The position numbers and the translations under genes were made by a program. The notes under the pieces are model-generated. The model searched no databases. It was not told the origin of the DNA and was given only the letters and a program-made list of their open reading frames with translations. From Ectocarpus siliculosus (taxonomy: Eukaryota > Sar > Phaeophyceae > Ectocarpales > Ectocarpaceae): 64,000 nt of DNA. Positions 33,993-46,090 of the stretch are shown one piece after another; positions within the stretch are counted from its first letter, which is position 1, and every line of letters starts with the position of its first letter. The DNA lies in NCBI GenBank assembly GCA_000310025.1, contig FN649732.1, positions 602,677 to 666,676 on the forward strand, read 5' to 3'.

Positions 33993-36507
33993 ATGGCCGG
34001 AGACATGCTGACGCAGGCGGCTGATGTCGCCTGGACGGGCTTGGGCTGGCTCGCGAGGCGGGGGGTATCCTTCTGGCGTAGCTTCACGTTCGCCCTCAGC
34101 TTCGTGCCAAACGTGAGTCTCACACCCCGCCAAAAACAAATGAAATGAACGCGTTGTTGTTGTGATATCTGACGACCATAAGAACATATTTTTAACTTGA
34201 GAAACGATACGTCGGAAAGAACAAGGTCACGCCTGACCTCGAACCCCATCATTCTTGTGGGCAATTCGACGAGCCGAGGGCCTCTGCCCACTCAGTGCCA
34301 AGCACCCCCCCTCTCTATAGGGATGCGAGGTCAATGGTCTACGACATGCACGGCTATGAGTACCCCCCCCCCCACCCCCCCTCGGTGTTTGCCATCGGGA
34401 TTGGGTTTTCGTCGCTTGGCAACGACGTTGTAAAACAAGCCAATTCACTTCGTGAACTCGGCAACCAGGTTACCGTTTTTTTTTTTACCTCGTTTTTTTT
34501 TTTTGGCGGTAACCACAATGGTGGTCGAGTAGATCATGTTGTGCGGGGTCGAGAAACTTCACTCCGCGCAACGGGGGATGATCGTACCACGTTGTGTTAA
34601 AATGGTCAAGCTTCCTCGAGGCAGTTACACAGTGCTTACAACTGTCTCTGGAAGTGAAAGCACCAGAAAATAAATTAAGTCTTACGTAGCTGTCATCCGT
34701 ACGCAAGGAAGTAAGCACAAGATGCCGAACACCCTTAGCAGGATGCAGCTCACCCTTCATGCGACTCGCCAAATACCTCACGGCGCTTCGCGCTTGGTGA
34801 TGTGAGAGCCTGGTCCGGTGAGAACCCGGCGTGCTCCGTCCCGGCTTTGTAGGGATGCGAGGTCAATGGTCAAACGACTACGGCATGCACGACTATGAGT
34901 ACACCCCCCCCCCCCCACCCCTCCCCGGCCCGCTCCTGCCTCCTCCTCTCCAACCCCTCGCTGCCACGACGCGAAAAGCAATTGTGGAAGAGCGTGGGCG
35001 ACCGCAGGGACGGTGTGGGCTACTACTCCGACCCCCTGGGGAAGCCTTCGCTTCTGAGCCACTGGCGAGGGTTGGCGGAGTTCACGTTCGGCTCCATTAC
35101 CCTGCTTCCGAAGGCTTCGACGGACGAGGCCCTCGCGGCAGCGCGCGTGACGGCATCATCAACGGCAAGGGGGCCCGCGGGCTGGGAGGGAGACGGCGTT
35201 GCGGTGAGAGCTGAAAACAAGCATGGAAGCAAACAGAGTTTTTCCCGAAAGTGTGTAATTTTGCAGAGATTTAAGAAAGATTCCGCCGGAGGCCTTTTCG
35301 CTGGAGGATAGTGTTGTAGCGGGGTTTGGGTGTGATTACGGTATATGGGTACGATGTACCGCCGATTAGAATATCGAAACCCCTGGCCTATTTCACTAAA
35401 ATACGACGGCAGCAGCGAGACAACGGCGACGACAAACACAACAACAACAACAGCAACAACAACAACAACAGGTGATGGACACCGGCAGCTACCTGGAGTT
35501 CTTGCCCCCACCCGAAGCGCAAGCCTGTGGGGAGGCAGACACGACAAGCGGCAAAAATCATCGCACAGGGGTGAGCGGGTGTGTCAGGTTCGTGCTGCCG
35601 TTTCGCCAGCACGAATGAAACTGCCTTCGTTTCGTGAAGCTTGCTGGTTGCAGACGCTTGTAGGTAGGAGAAGCATGCTGTTTTCGTTGCGGCTGCCATT
35701 GGTTTGTTCGTGATGGACGATTGTGAGAGTACCAAATATTTAGTTGTTCGACGAGACAAGCGACACGGATTAGAGACGGGACCGGCTGTGGTATGCAACG
35801 AGATACAACAGCATTGGTACAGCAGTCCCTCCCCACCTACCACCTCTCCGTCTCGATGGACCCCCTGCGATAGCAGGTGTCCCTCAAACGTGCGAAGGGG
35901 GCGGCTTCGTTCACCTTTTCTCTTCACGGGGTTGCACACTCCCATGCCCACGCTCTGCTACTACTCAGAGGACATTGGCCCTAAACTGTAGACATGGCGT
36001 GCGTTAGCCTTTTGGGTCGCCTTCTTGTCTGTTGACCGATTGAATACGGTGGGCTGTTGCTCTTGCAGCCTCGGTGTTTCTGCCATTCTCTCCCAAACCC
36101 GACAACACCTCATTTCAGCTACTCCTGTTTTATCCTTCCCTTCCCCCCCACAAACGAAGCTCACTTCCTCTCGAACACGTTACCTCTCGTTCCCTCGCGC
36201 GGCGCGCTAAACCTCCTCGTGCCAGGTGGTGATTTTCCCCGGGGCCCTGGTTCCCCCGTCGGCATATGCCCCTCTCGCTCGCACCATGGCTCGGAAGGGA
36301 TACCCCTCGTACATCTTGCGGTTCGAATTCAACCTGGGTGAGTGAGAGAGCCGGCAAATCGCGAGCGGCAGCAGAAGCAAGGATCATCTCCAAGCATCGC
36401 TCGCCGCGAGCGAATGGCGATACGACAACCCGCGTAGGGTTGCGACACGTCTTGTCTCGATTGTCCTGTTTTATTGCAATGGTTTTTAGGCACCGTAGTG
36501 ACAGAGA

Positions 36508-36551
<44 letters not shown>

Positions 36552-39456
36552 CCAGCGAGCGCGCACAGCTGTATGTCAGAAAACGACAGCATGCATCCCC
36601 CTCAAATGCACTTGGGCTACCTAGCTCGTGCAGACCATTGACTACGCGTCCTCGAGAGGACGGGGGGGGGACCCCGGGGGTTGAAAGATGCGTTGCCCCC
36701 CCTCGGGGTCTGAAAGAATGCTTTGCGACGGGTCGGGTTTAGATGGTCGGGCGTGACGCTGCTTACGGCCAGTTCCAACGCGATGCAGGGGCCCAAGTTT
36801 GGCATCCGGGGACCCCAACCTTTAATTGTGTGCGACAAACGCCTTCGTTAGATTGTCCGTTACTCTTCCCTGAGCTCGGGTTCTGGCTCCCTCTGTCGAC
36901 TGCATCAACCACGACCCACGTTGTAGGTTGGTTTACAGCAGTTTCAGGGAACCGAAACTTTGCATCACTTTCGCCCTCGTTGTTCTTCCTACCGGTCAGT
37001 CTTGAGCGGTGATGCTCTCCATCTGTGCACGCTTTTGACCTCGACATACACATGCCTGCTACGCGAGGGCTCAGAGAACCTGCGCTGCGGCAGCGGGTAG
37101 TATGTACACACAGGTGGCCAACTGGCAGTGCCTTCGCTGGGCACACGTGAAATTTTGCTGGGGCGAATTTTCGTGGGCGGTGTTTCCGGGAGGACGGGGC
37201 GTTTGGTGCGGGGAGGGTTGCTTCTTCTTTCTGGCGTTTCAGGGCTTCTCATTTAGTTCTGATGCGGGCGTTGTGAGTATTTGGCGGTTGGGTGTGTTTC
37301 GTGTTTATTTTTTGGCATTTTTATCTTTTGGGGACGCTATAGAAGTCCTATGGCTGATGAGCTTTTCTTCTCGGCGGAGTAGGACTGCACCCATACACCC
37401 CGTTGTTTCTGCGTTGTTTGTCTCCGCAGCAACCAAGGGGTGGGAAGCAACCAGCGAGATTATCTCGCGCTCGGCACCAGCAGCAGACGGTGAGGGACGA
37501 GGAGCGAGCTGCTCCGCCGTTGGTTCGCGGCCAACCAAGTGGGTGCTCGCGGGACACTCCATGGGCACGGTGGGCATCGAGATGGTGAGAAAATCGTTCT
37601 CTTCTTGCCGTGATATAAGTAGAAGCCTTTCGTTAATGAACATTATTGACTTGTTAACAAAGCTTTCAACGCAGAGAGATGATGGCGCGCAAACCCGAGC
37701 CAGCTAGTGCAGCCCTGATCGGCAACAGACTATTTGGACAAGCGCTTGGGCATCTCTTCCCCGCATATTGTGACGTGCATCATCACATTGACAAATCAAA
37801 GGCGTTGCTCCTGGTGCCATGTCACAATGAGGCAGACACACCGGTGGGTTGTACAACAGGAAAGAAATGACGAGATTGAGTTGACCTGTAGCAAGCGAAG
37901 TCGCTGGGCGAACTCGCATCCACTCATCGTTCGCGCGATCGTGTGAAAGTTCTACGCAGAACATCCGGAGATCGTGGACGGCGTGGTGTACATGGGCAGC
38001 GGCAACATGATCGGCGACGCCCTTAAGGGGTCGGAAGTGCCGGCCATGGTCCTGAGAGGCTCTCGCGATCCGTTCGTTCCGGCAGAGGTGCAAACCGCAA
38101 GAAAAAAATCCGTGCTCTCCGCCGTGGTATACACGACACGCGTGTGGATACTTTCGTCCTTCTTCGCCATTTACAAGACGAACCAGTGCAGTAGGTCGCT
38201 TGGCGAATTCTTTCGTGACATTAATTTCGGCGGTGGAGGGTTGATGTCGGGTTGCTGTTTGTTTCGCACTGTAATGTGTTCGCACTTCACTTGTGCTCTC
38301 GTCTTTGTTTGCCATTTGCACAAGACGGATCGGTGCAGTATGTCGCTTGGCGAATTCTGTTGTGAGTGCAATTTCGGCGGTAGAGGCTGAGATATTTCGG
38401 TTTCTGTGGGTTTACGTACTTGTTCTACTATCTCACATTCAGTACGTTCTCATTAGTGCTTGCGATTGCGAAGAAATTGGGACACAGCTAGTTATACACG
38501 TGCCTGTTGTCTACGGTGGAGAGGCCAGTTGACTGTCGTTCGGATTCACGTCCCACCAACGTATACACACACCGGCGACCGTCAACCAACAACCACTTGT
38601 CGCCTGCGTGATGTCTGCACGACGAAAGCAGGCTCTGGCAAGATCCGCCGACAAGCTGCCGAAGGACGCCGAAATTGTCGTGGTCGAAGGAGGAAGCCAC
38701 CGAGGTTTCGGTTCGTACAAGAGCCAGCCCCTTGACTGGCAGGTGATGGGTTCGTGTGTGCGTGTAAGAGATGGGGGGAGACATGTAGAAATATTTCACA
38801 CACACACACACGTTGGATAAAACGTCAAGTACGCACACGGTTGCTCCTGATGTTGATTACACACGGCGAGCGCACTGGAAGACAATTCGGTTTGAGGTAG
38901 TATGCAAGCAGGAGCGGCGCAAATTCCACCTTTTTGTGATTTCCTTGCAAAGTGCACTAGGCCGGAAGAATGGCAAAGTTAAGATCCGAGGGAATTCATG
39001 CTTTCGACAGAAGCAGCCTAGGCGTTCTCGTAGCCCCGAGCTAACTAGTTCGAGTTGGGCTGGAAACGCCACACGCTCTGAACCTTCTTTCTATTCTCGA
39101 TGGGTATGTGAGGGGCACTCTTTCAACGTGTGCCAGGTATTGGTTGCTACCTCTTTTTTTTTAAGCATGGCCACGAGCTAAAGTAGCACGTACATTCCAC
39201 GAACGTCCCGGACGTAAAATAGCGGGATACACAAGCGGGATTGATTCCTCCCCCCACGAGTGGCTAGTGGATTCAGTAGGAGTGGTAAATGGTTCAACGG
39301 TCATATGTCATTCCACATCATGAATGGTCTCGCACACACAGCCTGTTACGTGTTTTCTCTTCCTTTATATAACAGGCGACCATCACAGAGCAGGAACAGC
39401 GGGGGATCATCGTGGAAGCTCTTGCCGATTTCATCGGCCGTAGAGTTGCCAACTAG
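33993..39456 (+). CDS. Alpha/beta hydrolase, fold-5 type
   Basis: Eight exons: 33993-34112, 34979-35203, 35472-35570, 36226-36337, 37430-37584, 37950-38087, 38632-38742, 39376-39456. All phases agree, giving 346 residues. The core opens with VVIFPGALVPPSAYAPLA and GYPSYILRFEFNL, matching the N-terminal strand and helix of the alpha/beta hydrolase fold-5 family. The nucleophile elbow is WVLAGHSMG (Ser229), the acid is in RGSRDPFVPAE (Asp277), and the base is in EGGSHRGFG (His306). The C-terminus is a helix (IIVEALADFIG). About 115 residues precede the core and contain an amphipathic or membrane-proximal start (WTGLGWLARRGVSFWRSF), suggesting membrane association. The substrate is unknown; the family includes esterase- or lipase-like enzymes. 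The exon 2 start is uncertain: an in-frame acceptor at 34852 would add 42 residues. Confidence 0.87.
34321..34918 (+). repeat. Direct repeat pair at candidate splice acceptors
   Basis: GGATGCGAGGTCAATGGTC after a TAG occurs at 34321 and 34853. Each copy is followed by ACGAC, GCATGCACG or CATGCACG, CTATGAGTAC and a C-rich tract, about 60 bp in all. The second copy sits directly upstream of hydrolase exon 2 and leaves the frame open; the first contains an in-frame stop. Confidence 0.8.
35435..35470. repeat. (ACA)n microsatellite at a 3' splice site
   Basis: An ACA/GCA triplet run forms the whole region directly upstream of the acceptor of hydrolase exon 3, in place of a pyrimidine tract. Confidence 0.8.
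36508..36549. repeat. (GA)n microsatellite in hydrolase intron 4
   Basis: A nearly perfect GA dinucleotide run of about 42 bases. Confidence 0.9.
38166..38389 (+). repeat. Duplicated ~80-bp unit in hydrolase intron 6
   Basis: Units at 38166-38247 and 38311-38389 share GCCATTT-CA, AAGACG, GTGCAGTA, GTCGCTTGGCGAATTCT and ATTTCGGCGGT. The offset is 145 bp. Confidence 0.85.
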
Positions 39457-40194
39457 GCTCGGCCATGAGACTTCGGAGTAACCAGTGTTCTCACGCGCCT
39501 CTTCTAGGTGGTTGGTTTGCTGGGGACTCCTTGAATTCCATCCCCGTATGATGGTACTGCTGTGCAGTCTGCGACACTTGTATTGTCGATGTGCTATCTT
39601 GGGCACTTGTGTGTGTACATACGAAGTTGGAGATCCCGTGTACAATAGGGCGCTGTTGCATCCCGTACGCCTAAATAGATGTATCGGGCACGTTGAAGCG
39701 AGTCTTACACCGCAAATGTGTAGAAAGCAGGCGCGAGCAAGGCGAGTACGCTTACAACCCTATGGTCGGTTGAGTTATAGTCGATGGAGTTGACAGGGCT
39801 TCCCCCATTATCCGCCTCTGCTTATGGTGACCGATGGCTGCCTAACCGCCCTCATGTAGCGGTAGGGTAGGGTGTACCAGCAATTGCGACAGGAATGAGC
39901 GGCACAGGCTCCTCGTTCGTAATTTTTTTTCTGTACGCTTTGACTAACATTCACTCGTCGGGTCCATTGGAACGGCGTATAGCGCGGAAGGGAGGGGCGG
40001 GGAAGGGAATGCGCGGTGACATCATCACGACTGCTGTATACGGCTAGACTAACCATCGTATCAAGTAGCAGACTTGCGTGCGTCAAGAATCATACGTAAG
40101 CGCTCAGCGGCCCTGTTTACAAAAATAGTTTCTTCACTTTTTCTTTTTGTCGTATGGAAGTACAGTAGGCACGTCTGTGCGCTTGCCAGCACCA

Positions 40195-40290
40195 TTTTTT
40201 TTTTTTTTTGATGATGCGTGCGTGGCAAGCTCGAGAGCATGGTGTTTTTTTTTTTATGATGCGTGCGTGGCAAGCTCGAGAGCATGGTGT
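40195..40290 (+). repeat. ~49-bp tandem duplication with T runs
   Basis: Two copies of a T run followed by ATGATGCGTGCGTGGCAAGC and TCGAGAGCATGGTG. They differ only in T-run length and one base at the join. Confidence 0.9.
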
Positions 40291-40816
40291 TTCGTTGATC
40301 TTCGTCAGGGTGGCGTGTCTAAGCTTACCGACCGTTTCTTAACACATGTGATTGGTTGACTCTGCTGGGTTTTTGTGATTGCACGATTTCGAGGATGTAT
40401 TGGTTAACGCGCACCCTCCCCATCCTCCCATTATACTCTCTGCTATGTGCTCGGTCTACGTGGCGCCGCTTTCCCGGTCTACTGATGTAGGTAGTGCTCT
40501 GTATCCTGCGTCGAGTACCTCGCGCCTTTCTAGGGCCCCGAGCGCCTCTTCAACATGATAAAAGTGGGTCCACCACAATGTACCTACGTGCTTAGCAACA
40601 TCCACGTGCTGGGATAATCTACACGGCAAAAATGACAAAAAATATGCCTATTCATTTAGGTATGCGGGGGACAGACATGGGACCCTACAGTAGCCGCAAC
40701 ACACGGTCCATCATTCATATTTCAAGTTTTCTCTTGAAAACAGAAATGCATCAATTGTAGGATATCCCTGCACCCCCCCCTGTCCCACATCTGTAGACAC
40801 ACATACCCCTTCCCAG

Positions 40817-40962
40817 TCGAGAGAGCGGTACCTTTTTTCGTGGGAAGCGCCACCGGTGGTTCCCTTCGTCGTGCAGGCGTCTCGATCATGTTCTTCGGCA
40901 GTTCTGAGATGATTTCTTCAGAGAGGGCCTTCGCTGTGAATTGTAGCTCGAACACTATTGCT
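40817..40962. other. Exon-like segment with good splice sites on both strands
   Basis: Plus strand: acceptor CCCAG at 40816, donor GTAAAG at 40963, frame reading SIMFFGSSEMISSERAF. Minus strand: acceptor TTTACAG, exon 40960-40832, donor GTACCG, frame reading LSEEIISELPKNMIETPARR. The minus translation looks more protein-like, but the plus strand would suit a 5' exon of the ankyrin gene. Unresolved. Confidence 0.3.
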
Positions 40963-41306
40963 GTAAAGGGTGTGCGTCTTTGTGTGCCAGTTGGAAAGAG
41001 TCGTGCTATGCGCTCTGCTATCAGTTCATCTTGCCTTTTGGTTGCAGGATTTGGAGAGGGAGGTACTGCCTACTGATTGGTCGATCCGTGCGACAGTCCC
41101 GGGGGAACAAAAAATAGAATCGAATCTATTTTTGGATTTACCCGTCCGAACCCATGATGCGTATCTCGGCAGTAGGGTTAGGGGTTGCAGCAAAGCAGGA
41201 CACCTGGGTTGGTACTATAGGAGCAGCAGTACGAGCAGCAGCAGCAGCAGCAGCAGTAGCAGCAACGGCAGTTTTTCGGCATCAACGACGCCCGTGTCTG
41301 CATCAG

Positions 41307-44300
41307 CCTACACGGACTGGACGAGTATCAAACGAGCGTTTCGGAAATGAAGCCCGCCGTGTGCTACCCCGAGCGAGACGCACTTCGGGCTTTGTGCTCG
41401 GAAGTTGTTGGCCTCGTCATCGACAACGCAACACCCAGACAATGGACAGATTGGCTCCGAGCGCCGGTACGATAACCTCTGCGATGAGGTGTGTGTTGTG
41501 TGTTGGAGGGTCTTGGAGGGTGAATCGTCGTGAGAACGAATTTGACACGAACAAAACTAGGCGACCCGAGATGTGTACATCGCGTGCGCTCTGTGTATGT
41601 GTTTTGATAGTCTACAGATATGCTGCGCTGGCTCTCTTGTAGGCCCTGGTAAGAGGAAATGGCCATGGAGATCGGATGCATTCAATCACTCGTCACACCA
41701 TGTGGACTGTACTTGTCAGAGCCGTCGGCCCGGCTTTGGAAATTGCTACCGTACTGTATCCTACGAAGAGCGAACAGCTCTGCTTTGGCACTCACAAGAA
41801 CCGGACGGACGTTGATTTGCCGCATCCCGGAATATTTTCGCTTGTAGACTTTCTTTCGTTGTTGCTCCGACGCAGGTGCCACATTGTGACGGTTCCCGAA
41901 TGGGCGGAGAGGTTCTTTGTCATTTTCAACTACCGTGCTGTAGAACAGTTATGTCTTGCCGTGTCCACATGCATGCGCGGATGCGTGCACATTTCTAGAA
42001 AATGCGTGTTTCGTACAGTAGGCTCAACTTGTTCTAAATTCGTGCAACGTGTTGCAATGGAAAACTTCGATGCGTTAAGGCAGTAGCGTTCGTGGTTATC
42101 TATCAAGAATAGCGGATGACACGCATAGGTATACTTTTAGACTGTTGTTGTAGCCTAGCAGCTGCCACAAGAACAGAAAAAAAAACAAATTTCTTCGTAA
42201 CAATGACGTTCTTTGTTGTGCCGGAAATTGCACTTCCCTACCGACAGAAACGATTGCCTCGATTTCCCATGGCTTGCGTGCTGCAGAATAGACAAATTTA
42301 ATTGCACAACCATTGGTGGTGACGGTTTGGGCCACGATATATGTTGTATGTAGATGAAAGTCGACAACACGCTAACGCGTGCATGAATCATGCGTCACAT
42401 GCATCCATCCGCACACGCTCGTGCATCAACCAAGCAGATAGAACACGCAGCAGCCAATGGAAACTTCGAGCTCGTCACTGCCCTTCTGAAAGCGGGTGGC
42501 ACAGGAACTCCAGGTCTAAGAGGCTGCCGCGGCCGCACTCTTCTCGACGCTGCTGCAGAAGGCGGCAACGAACAAGTGGTTTCGACTATCCTGAGGGCGG
42601 GTGCAACTCCGGATCTATGCGCGCGTTCGGGTTCCAAACGAAGGTCCGTAAGCGGAGCGAGAGACGGTGTAACGAGGGGGCAGAGGGGGTAGAATTTCCA
42701 ATTTGCAATAGATAGGCCGGCACCAGGGCAACACGCAAGCCATTCATCAAGGACAGGCGTTGATACCAGATATATCTGATCCCTGCGGGCTCATTGCTCC
42801 CTGCTCCCTTACCCACGGGTTCCTTGTTTTCGTGCCACGACAACAGGAGTGCCTTGCACCGCGCGGCGCTCCACGGGCATGAGGCCGCGGCCAGGGTCCT
42901 GATGATGGCCGGGGCCAACGTCGGCTCGCTCGATGCTGACAAGCGGGGCCCGCTAGCCCTCGCAGTGAGGTAAACTCCGAAATGCAGTACCTACCCCAAG
43001 AATCCCCAAGAAAAATATCGGGGTCGGTGGATGGTGGTGGTAGTGTTGCGTTTTTTTTGTTGCCGTAAAGCACTAGACACGCCAGAGCTTTCGCTTGTTG
43101 TTGGGTGGGTCTAAGGGAGTGGGAACCCCAAGGCTGATTTCTCATAGACTCGGGCTTACAAATAGAGCTGCGATACTGCTAGGCTGAGCACACAAACGCC
43201 CCAGCACTCTCAGGTCGGTGTTCATCGAGAACGAACTCAAGACCCGGTCAAGTTCATGACTTTCTCACATCTTGGCCTTCCAAGATAAGGCGAAACGTGG
43301 TTGAATATCTCTCAATCCGCTGTGACCTGGACTGCTCAATCCTCTTTCTTCCCCCCGTATAACGTGTTGCGCACACGAAAGGGGCGGGCACGAACACCTT
43401 GTGTCTTCGTTACTACTCGGAGGGGCCTGTCCCAGCGCGAAGGACAAGAAGGGAGACGCACCCCTCCACCTCGCTGCTTGGCGTGGCCGTGCAGGCATCG
43501 CAAGCGCACTGCTTCTCAAGGGCGGGGACAAGAATGCTCTGGACAGTCTGGGTCGGGTAAGAACGCTAGGAGGAGGGGTGCTCCTCGCATTGCTATAATT
43601 TAGCATGCGCACACTGGCGCCCGGTTTCGTTATACCATGTCTGTTAAAGATCTTCCTCTGGTGCTCCTTCCGATCGACGCAAGGCGAGGTTAGGCCAGTT
43701 GCGTCGAGTGTTGAGGGAGGGAGGTCAGCATTGCAAATCACGACTGGTGGCTTCTCCTGCAGTATTGTCTTCGAAACGGCGAAAAGCCGTTCATGGTAGC
43801 TACTACAGAGCCCAGTCGGGAAGCCCCCTTACCCCTCCGCGCGCTGGTCTCGAATAGGGCACATGATCATTGCGGACGCCACCAGCCAACCCCCCCCCCC
43901 CCCCTGTTTCCGTCGTTTTATTTCCGCCGTGCGAAAAGTCACCGTTGATTGTAGCCGCGGAGCATGGTGCTCGTGGCACGACAGACGCTCTCCTGATGGC
44001 TGGAGCCGACCCAGATATTCGCTACGGAGAGAACGAGCCATCGCCCCTCGACTCGGCCGCGTCGCACGGGCACATCAGCGTCCTGAAAGCTCTGGCCCAT
44101 CACGAAGGGGTGGACGTCAACGCTGTCGACTCCACCGGTTACACGGCGCTTCACATGGCCGCGGACAACAACCAGTCGAGTGCAGTCGGCGTGCTCATTG
44201 CAGCCGGCACCGACCTGGAGTCGCAAGACATCCATCAGTGGACACCTCTTCACTGCGCCGCCAGGTTTGTAGTTGCACGTCGCCCGCTCCCTTGTTTCCC

Positions 44301-46090
44301 ACCCGTGTGGTACCAGTACTACGGTCTTGCCTATTGATTTGGGGTTGTTGCCTGTGTGCTGGTATCTTGTCTACAGTGTCCTCAGTGACCAGGCAAGGAA
44401 GACGAGTTCGTTGATATCCTCCAACCAGCAGCCTCTTTTTTCTCTCTCTCGTGGCCCCTTCACCAGGTGTAACACCTGCTGCGATGTCGTCCTCGAGCTG
44501 TTGAGGCGAGGCGCGAAGATGGACGCCCGCGAGTCGGCCGGAGAGTACCCGCTTCACATTGCGACTCAATACCTTGCGGACGAAATTGTGGACTTCCTGC
44601 TGAGGTGAAGTCCGCCCGACGCAGCGAGCTTGGTGTCTTTCGTCGAGCAACCGAAGTAGACTAGATGGCCGCGGGGTATGGGTCGCATTCTCAAGGGTTA
44701 TACTGGTGACGAGTAGCCTTCGTGAGGGTATTCGGCTTGGTTTTTGTAGAGAGTACGGGTGTGGTTGGTGGGTAGGGTTTGGGATACGGATAGGGATACA
44801 AACGCCCCCTCTCTATTTCATAGACCAACAATAGAATCCTCGTGAAGGCGGTCCTTCGCGGCTGTCGATGTAATCGAGGGCTCGGGGGTCGTCGGAACAC
44901 GGGTTCGGCGTTCACCTTGATGCCGATTTCTTTTGTTGCAAATGAGGGCACCATCAACACTGCGCTGACGTTTGCTTTTCGTACTGCACGCGATTTGACC
45001 CCGTAGATGGGGCGCCGACGAAACCAAGGCCGACGGTGGCGGGCACATCCCAGGTAAGAACAAAATTCCTCTTTCCTTAAAAAGAGCTTCCTGGATCTTT
45101 TTCGTCCAGCTCGAACTGCATCGACAGTGCTCGCGCCTGGCAACCTACGAGCAGGGAGTCCAATCCACTACTCAGAACAATTATCTTGTTTGGAATCCCG
45201 GCGGAAGCGCGATATCGCTTCTCTCTCCAGAGTACAACGTGAATAGGCCGGTCAACATTGTGTATGCATCAACCGGTGAGGACTACAGCATACTACAGTC
45301 TTTCGCATCACCACAACAATGCCGATAGCTCTCGCAGTGGATTCTTTGTATGCACAATTGCAATTTCCCGGGGCCTCCGGACTTTGCAATGATTCTGTTC
45401 GCCACTCAATGATTGGTTTTGACTCTTCTTCCAGTTTACCGCCACAGTCTTGTCGGCGGACGGGCGTGGTCTCAACCATAACGTGTTACTGACTTTCACC
45501 CGTCGCCTGAACACCGTGCAGTCGAAGTCGTCGGCACTTATGCCCCCGACGAGGCGCTGTCAGAAGAGCAGCGGGAGGAGACAGAACATCGTGTCCGCCG
45601 TCTGCTTGTGCGGGCACCTCAGGACAGGGCCTGGCGGCGCCGAGGCTTAGTAGTCATGTGCCGAACTCGGCGTCTACGAACTGAAAAAGCGCAGAACATA
45701 TCGACGGCGGGCACTTTTCATCAAGGGCCAGGGCATGAAAAAGCCACCGCCACCCGTCGTAGCAGCGCAGGCCGTAGTGATTCTCACATCGGGACAATAC
45801 ACGCAGCCAAGATGCCGAGGACGACGCCAGCGGAAGGAGGACCGAACGTCATGATCACCGTCGCAGCGTCCAACCGACAGTTGCTAGGTGGTGTTGATGT
45901 GGGTGACGGTGGGCATGTCGCCTCAACCGACCCAACCGCAGCTGCAAGCAGCAGCGCGATCGAGGTCCCCATGGATGACGATGGCGACGCGGGCAGGATC
46001 GCGTTCCAGCCCGATTTTGTCGGTGCCTGCGCCAGGCTGGTGGGGCTGACGGAAGAGGGAGTGTTTCGCGTAATCGTCGGCTTTCTGTAG
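41307..46090 (+). CDS. Ankyrin-repeat protein, 5' end missing
   Basis: Eight exons: 41307-41466, 42435-42643, 42847-42969, 43436-43556, 43939-44264, 44467-44604, 45007-45053, 45522-46090. Phases agree at every junction, giving about 564 residues. The N-terminal exon (SEMKPAVCYPERDALRAL onward) has no ankyrin signature. Exons 2 to 6 carry at least seven ankyrin units, recognisable by APLHLAAWRGRAGIA, SPLDSAASHGHISVL, TALHMAADNN and TPLHCAA. The last exon has a basic segment (RVRRLLVRAPQDRAWRRR), a disordered part and the C-terminus LVGLTEEGVFRVIVGFL. Ankyrin arrays mediate protein-protein binding; the partner is unknown. The ending resembles one I associate with an expanded brown-algal ankyrin family (recollection, not a search). 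The first recognised exon starts in phase 2, so at least one upstream exon exists. Its linkage to exon 2 rests on phase and proximity only. Confidence 0.85.
43905..43918. repeat. C-run inside the pyrimidine tract of ankyrin exon 5
   Basis: A homopolymer C run sits about 25 bases upstream of the acceptor at 43938 and probably serves as its pyrimidine tract. Length errors are likely here. Confidence 0.5.
44708..44805 (-). repeat. CCTCGCGAAG repeat family, copy 1
   Basis: Read on the minus strand: TATCCCTA, a C/A-rich middle, CCGTACT, an ACCAAGC block and ACCCTCACGAAGGCTACT. It matches 55083-55155 and 62461-62548. It lies in an ankyrin-gene intron. Confidence 0.65.

Larger units (their letters stand above)
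39457..41306. other. 1.85 kb between the hydrolase and ankyrin genes
   Basis: Contains the hydrolase 3' UTR, a tandem duplication (40195-40290) and one exon-like segment open on both strands (40817-40962). Missing 5' exons of the ankyrin gene probably lie here, since its first recognised exon starts in phase 2. Confidence 0.5.

Noticed and set aside
34422-34436. A 15-base match to the lacZ-alpha region of cloning vectors (ACGACGTTGTAAAAC)
   Set aside because: The match stops on both sides and the surroundings are ordinary intron sequence; chance is more likely than vector contamination.
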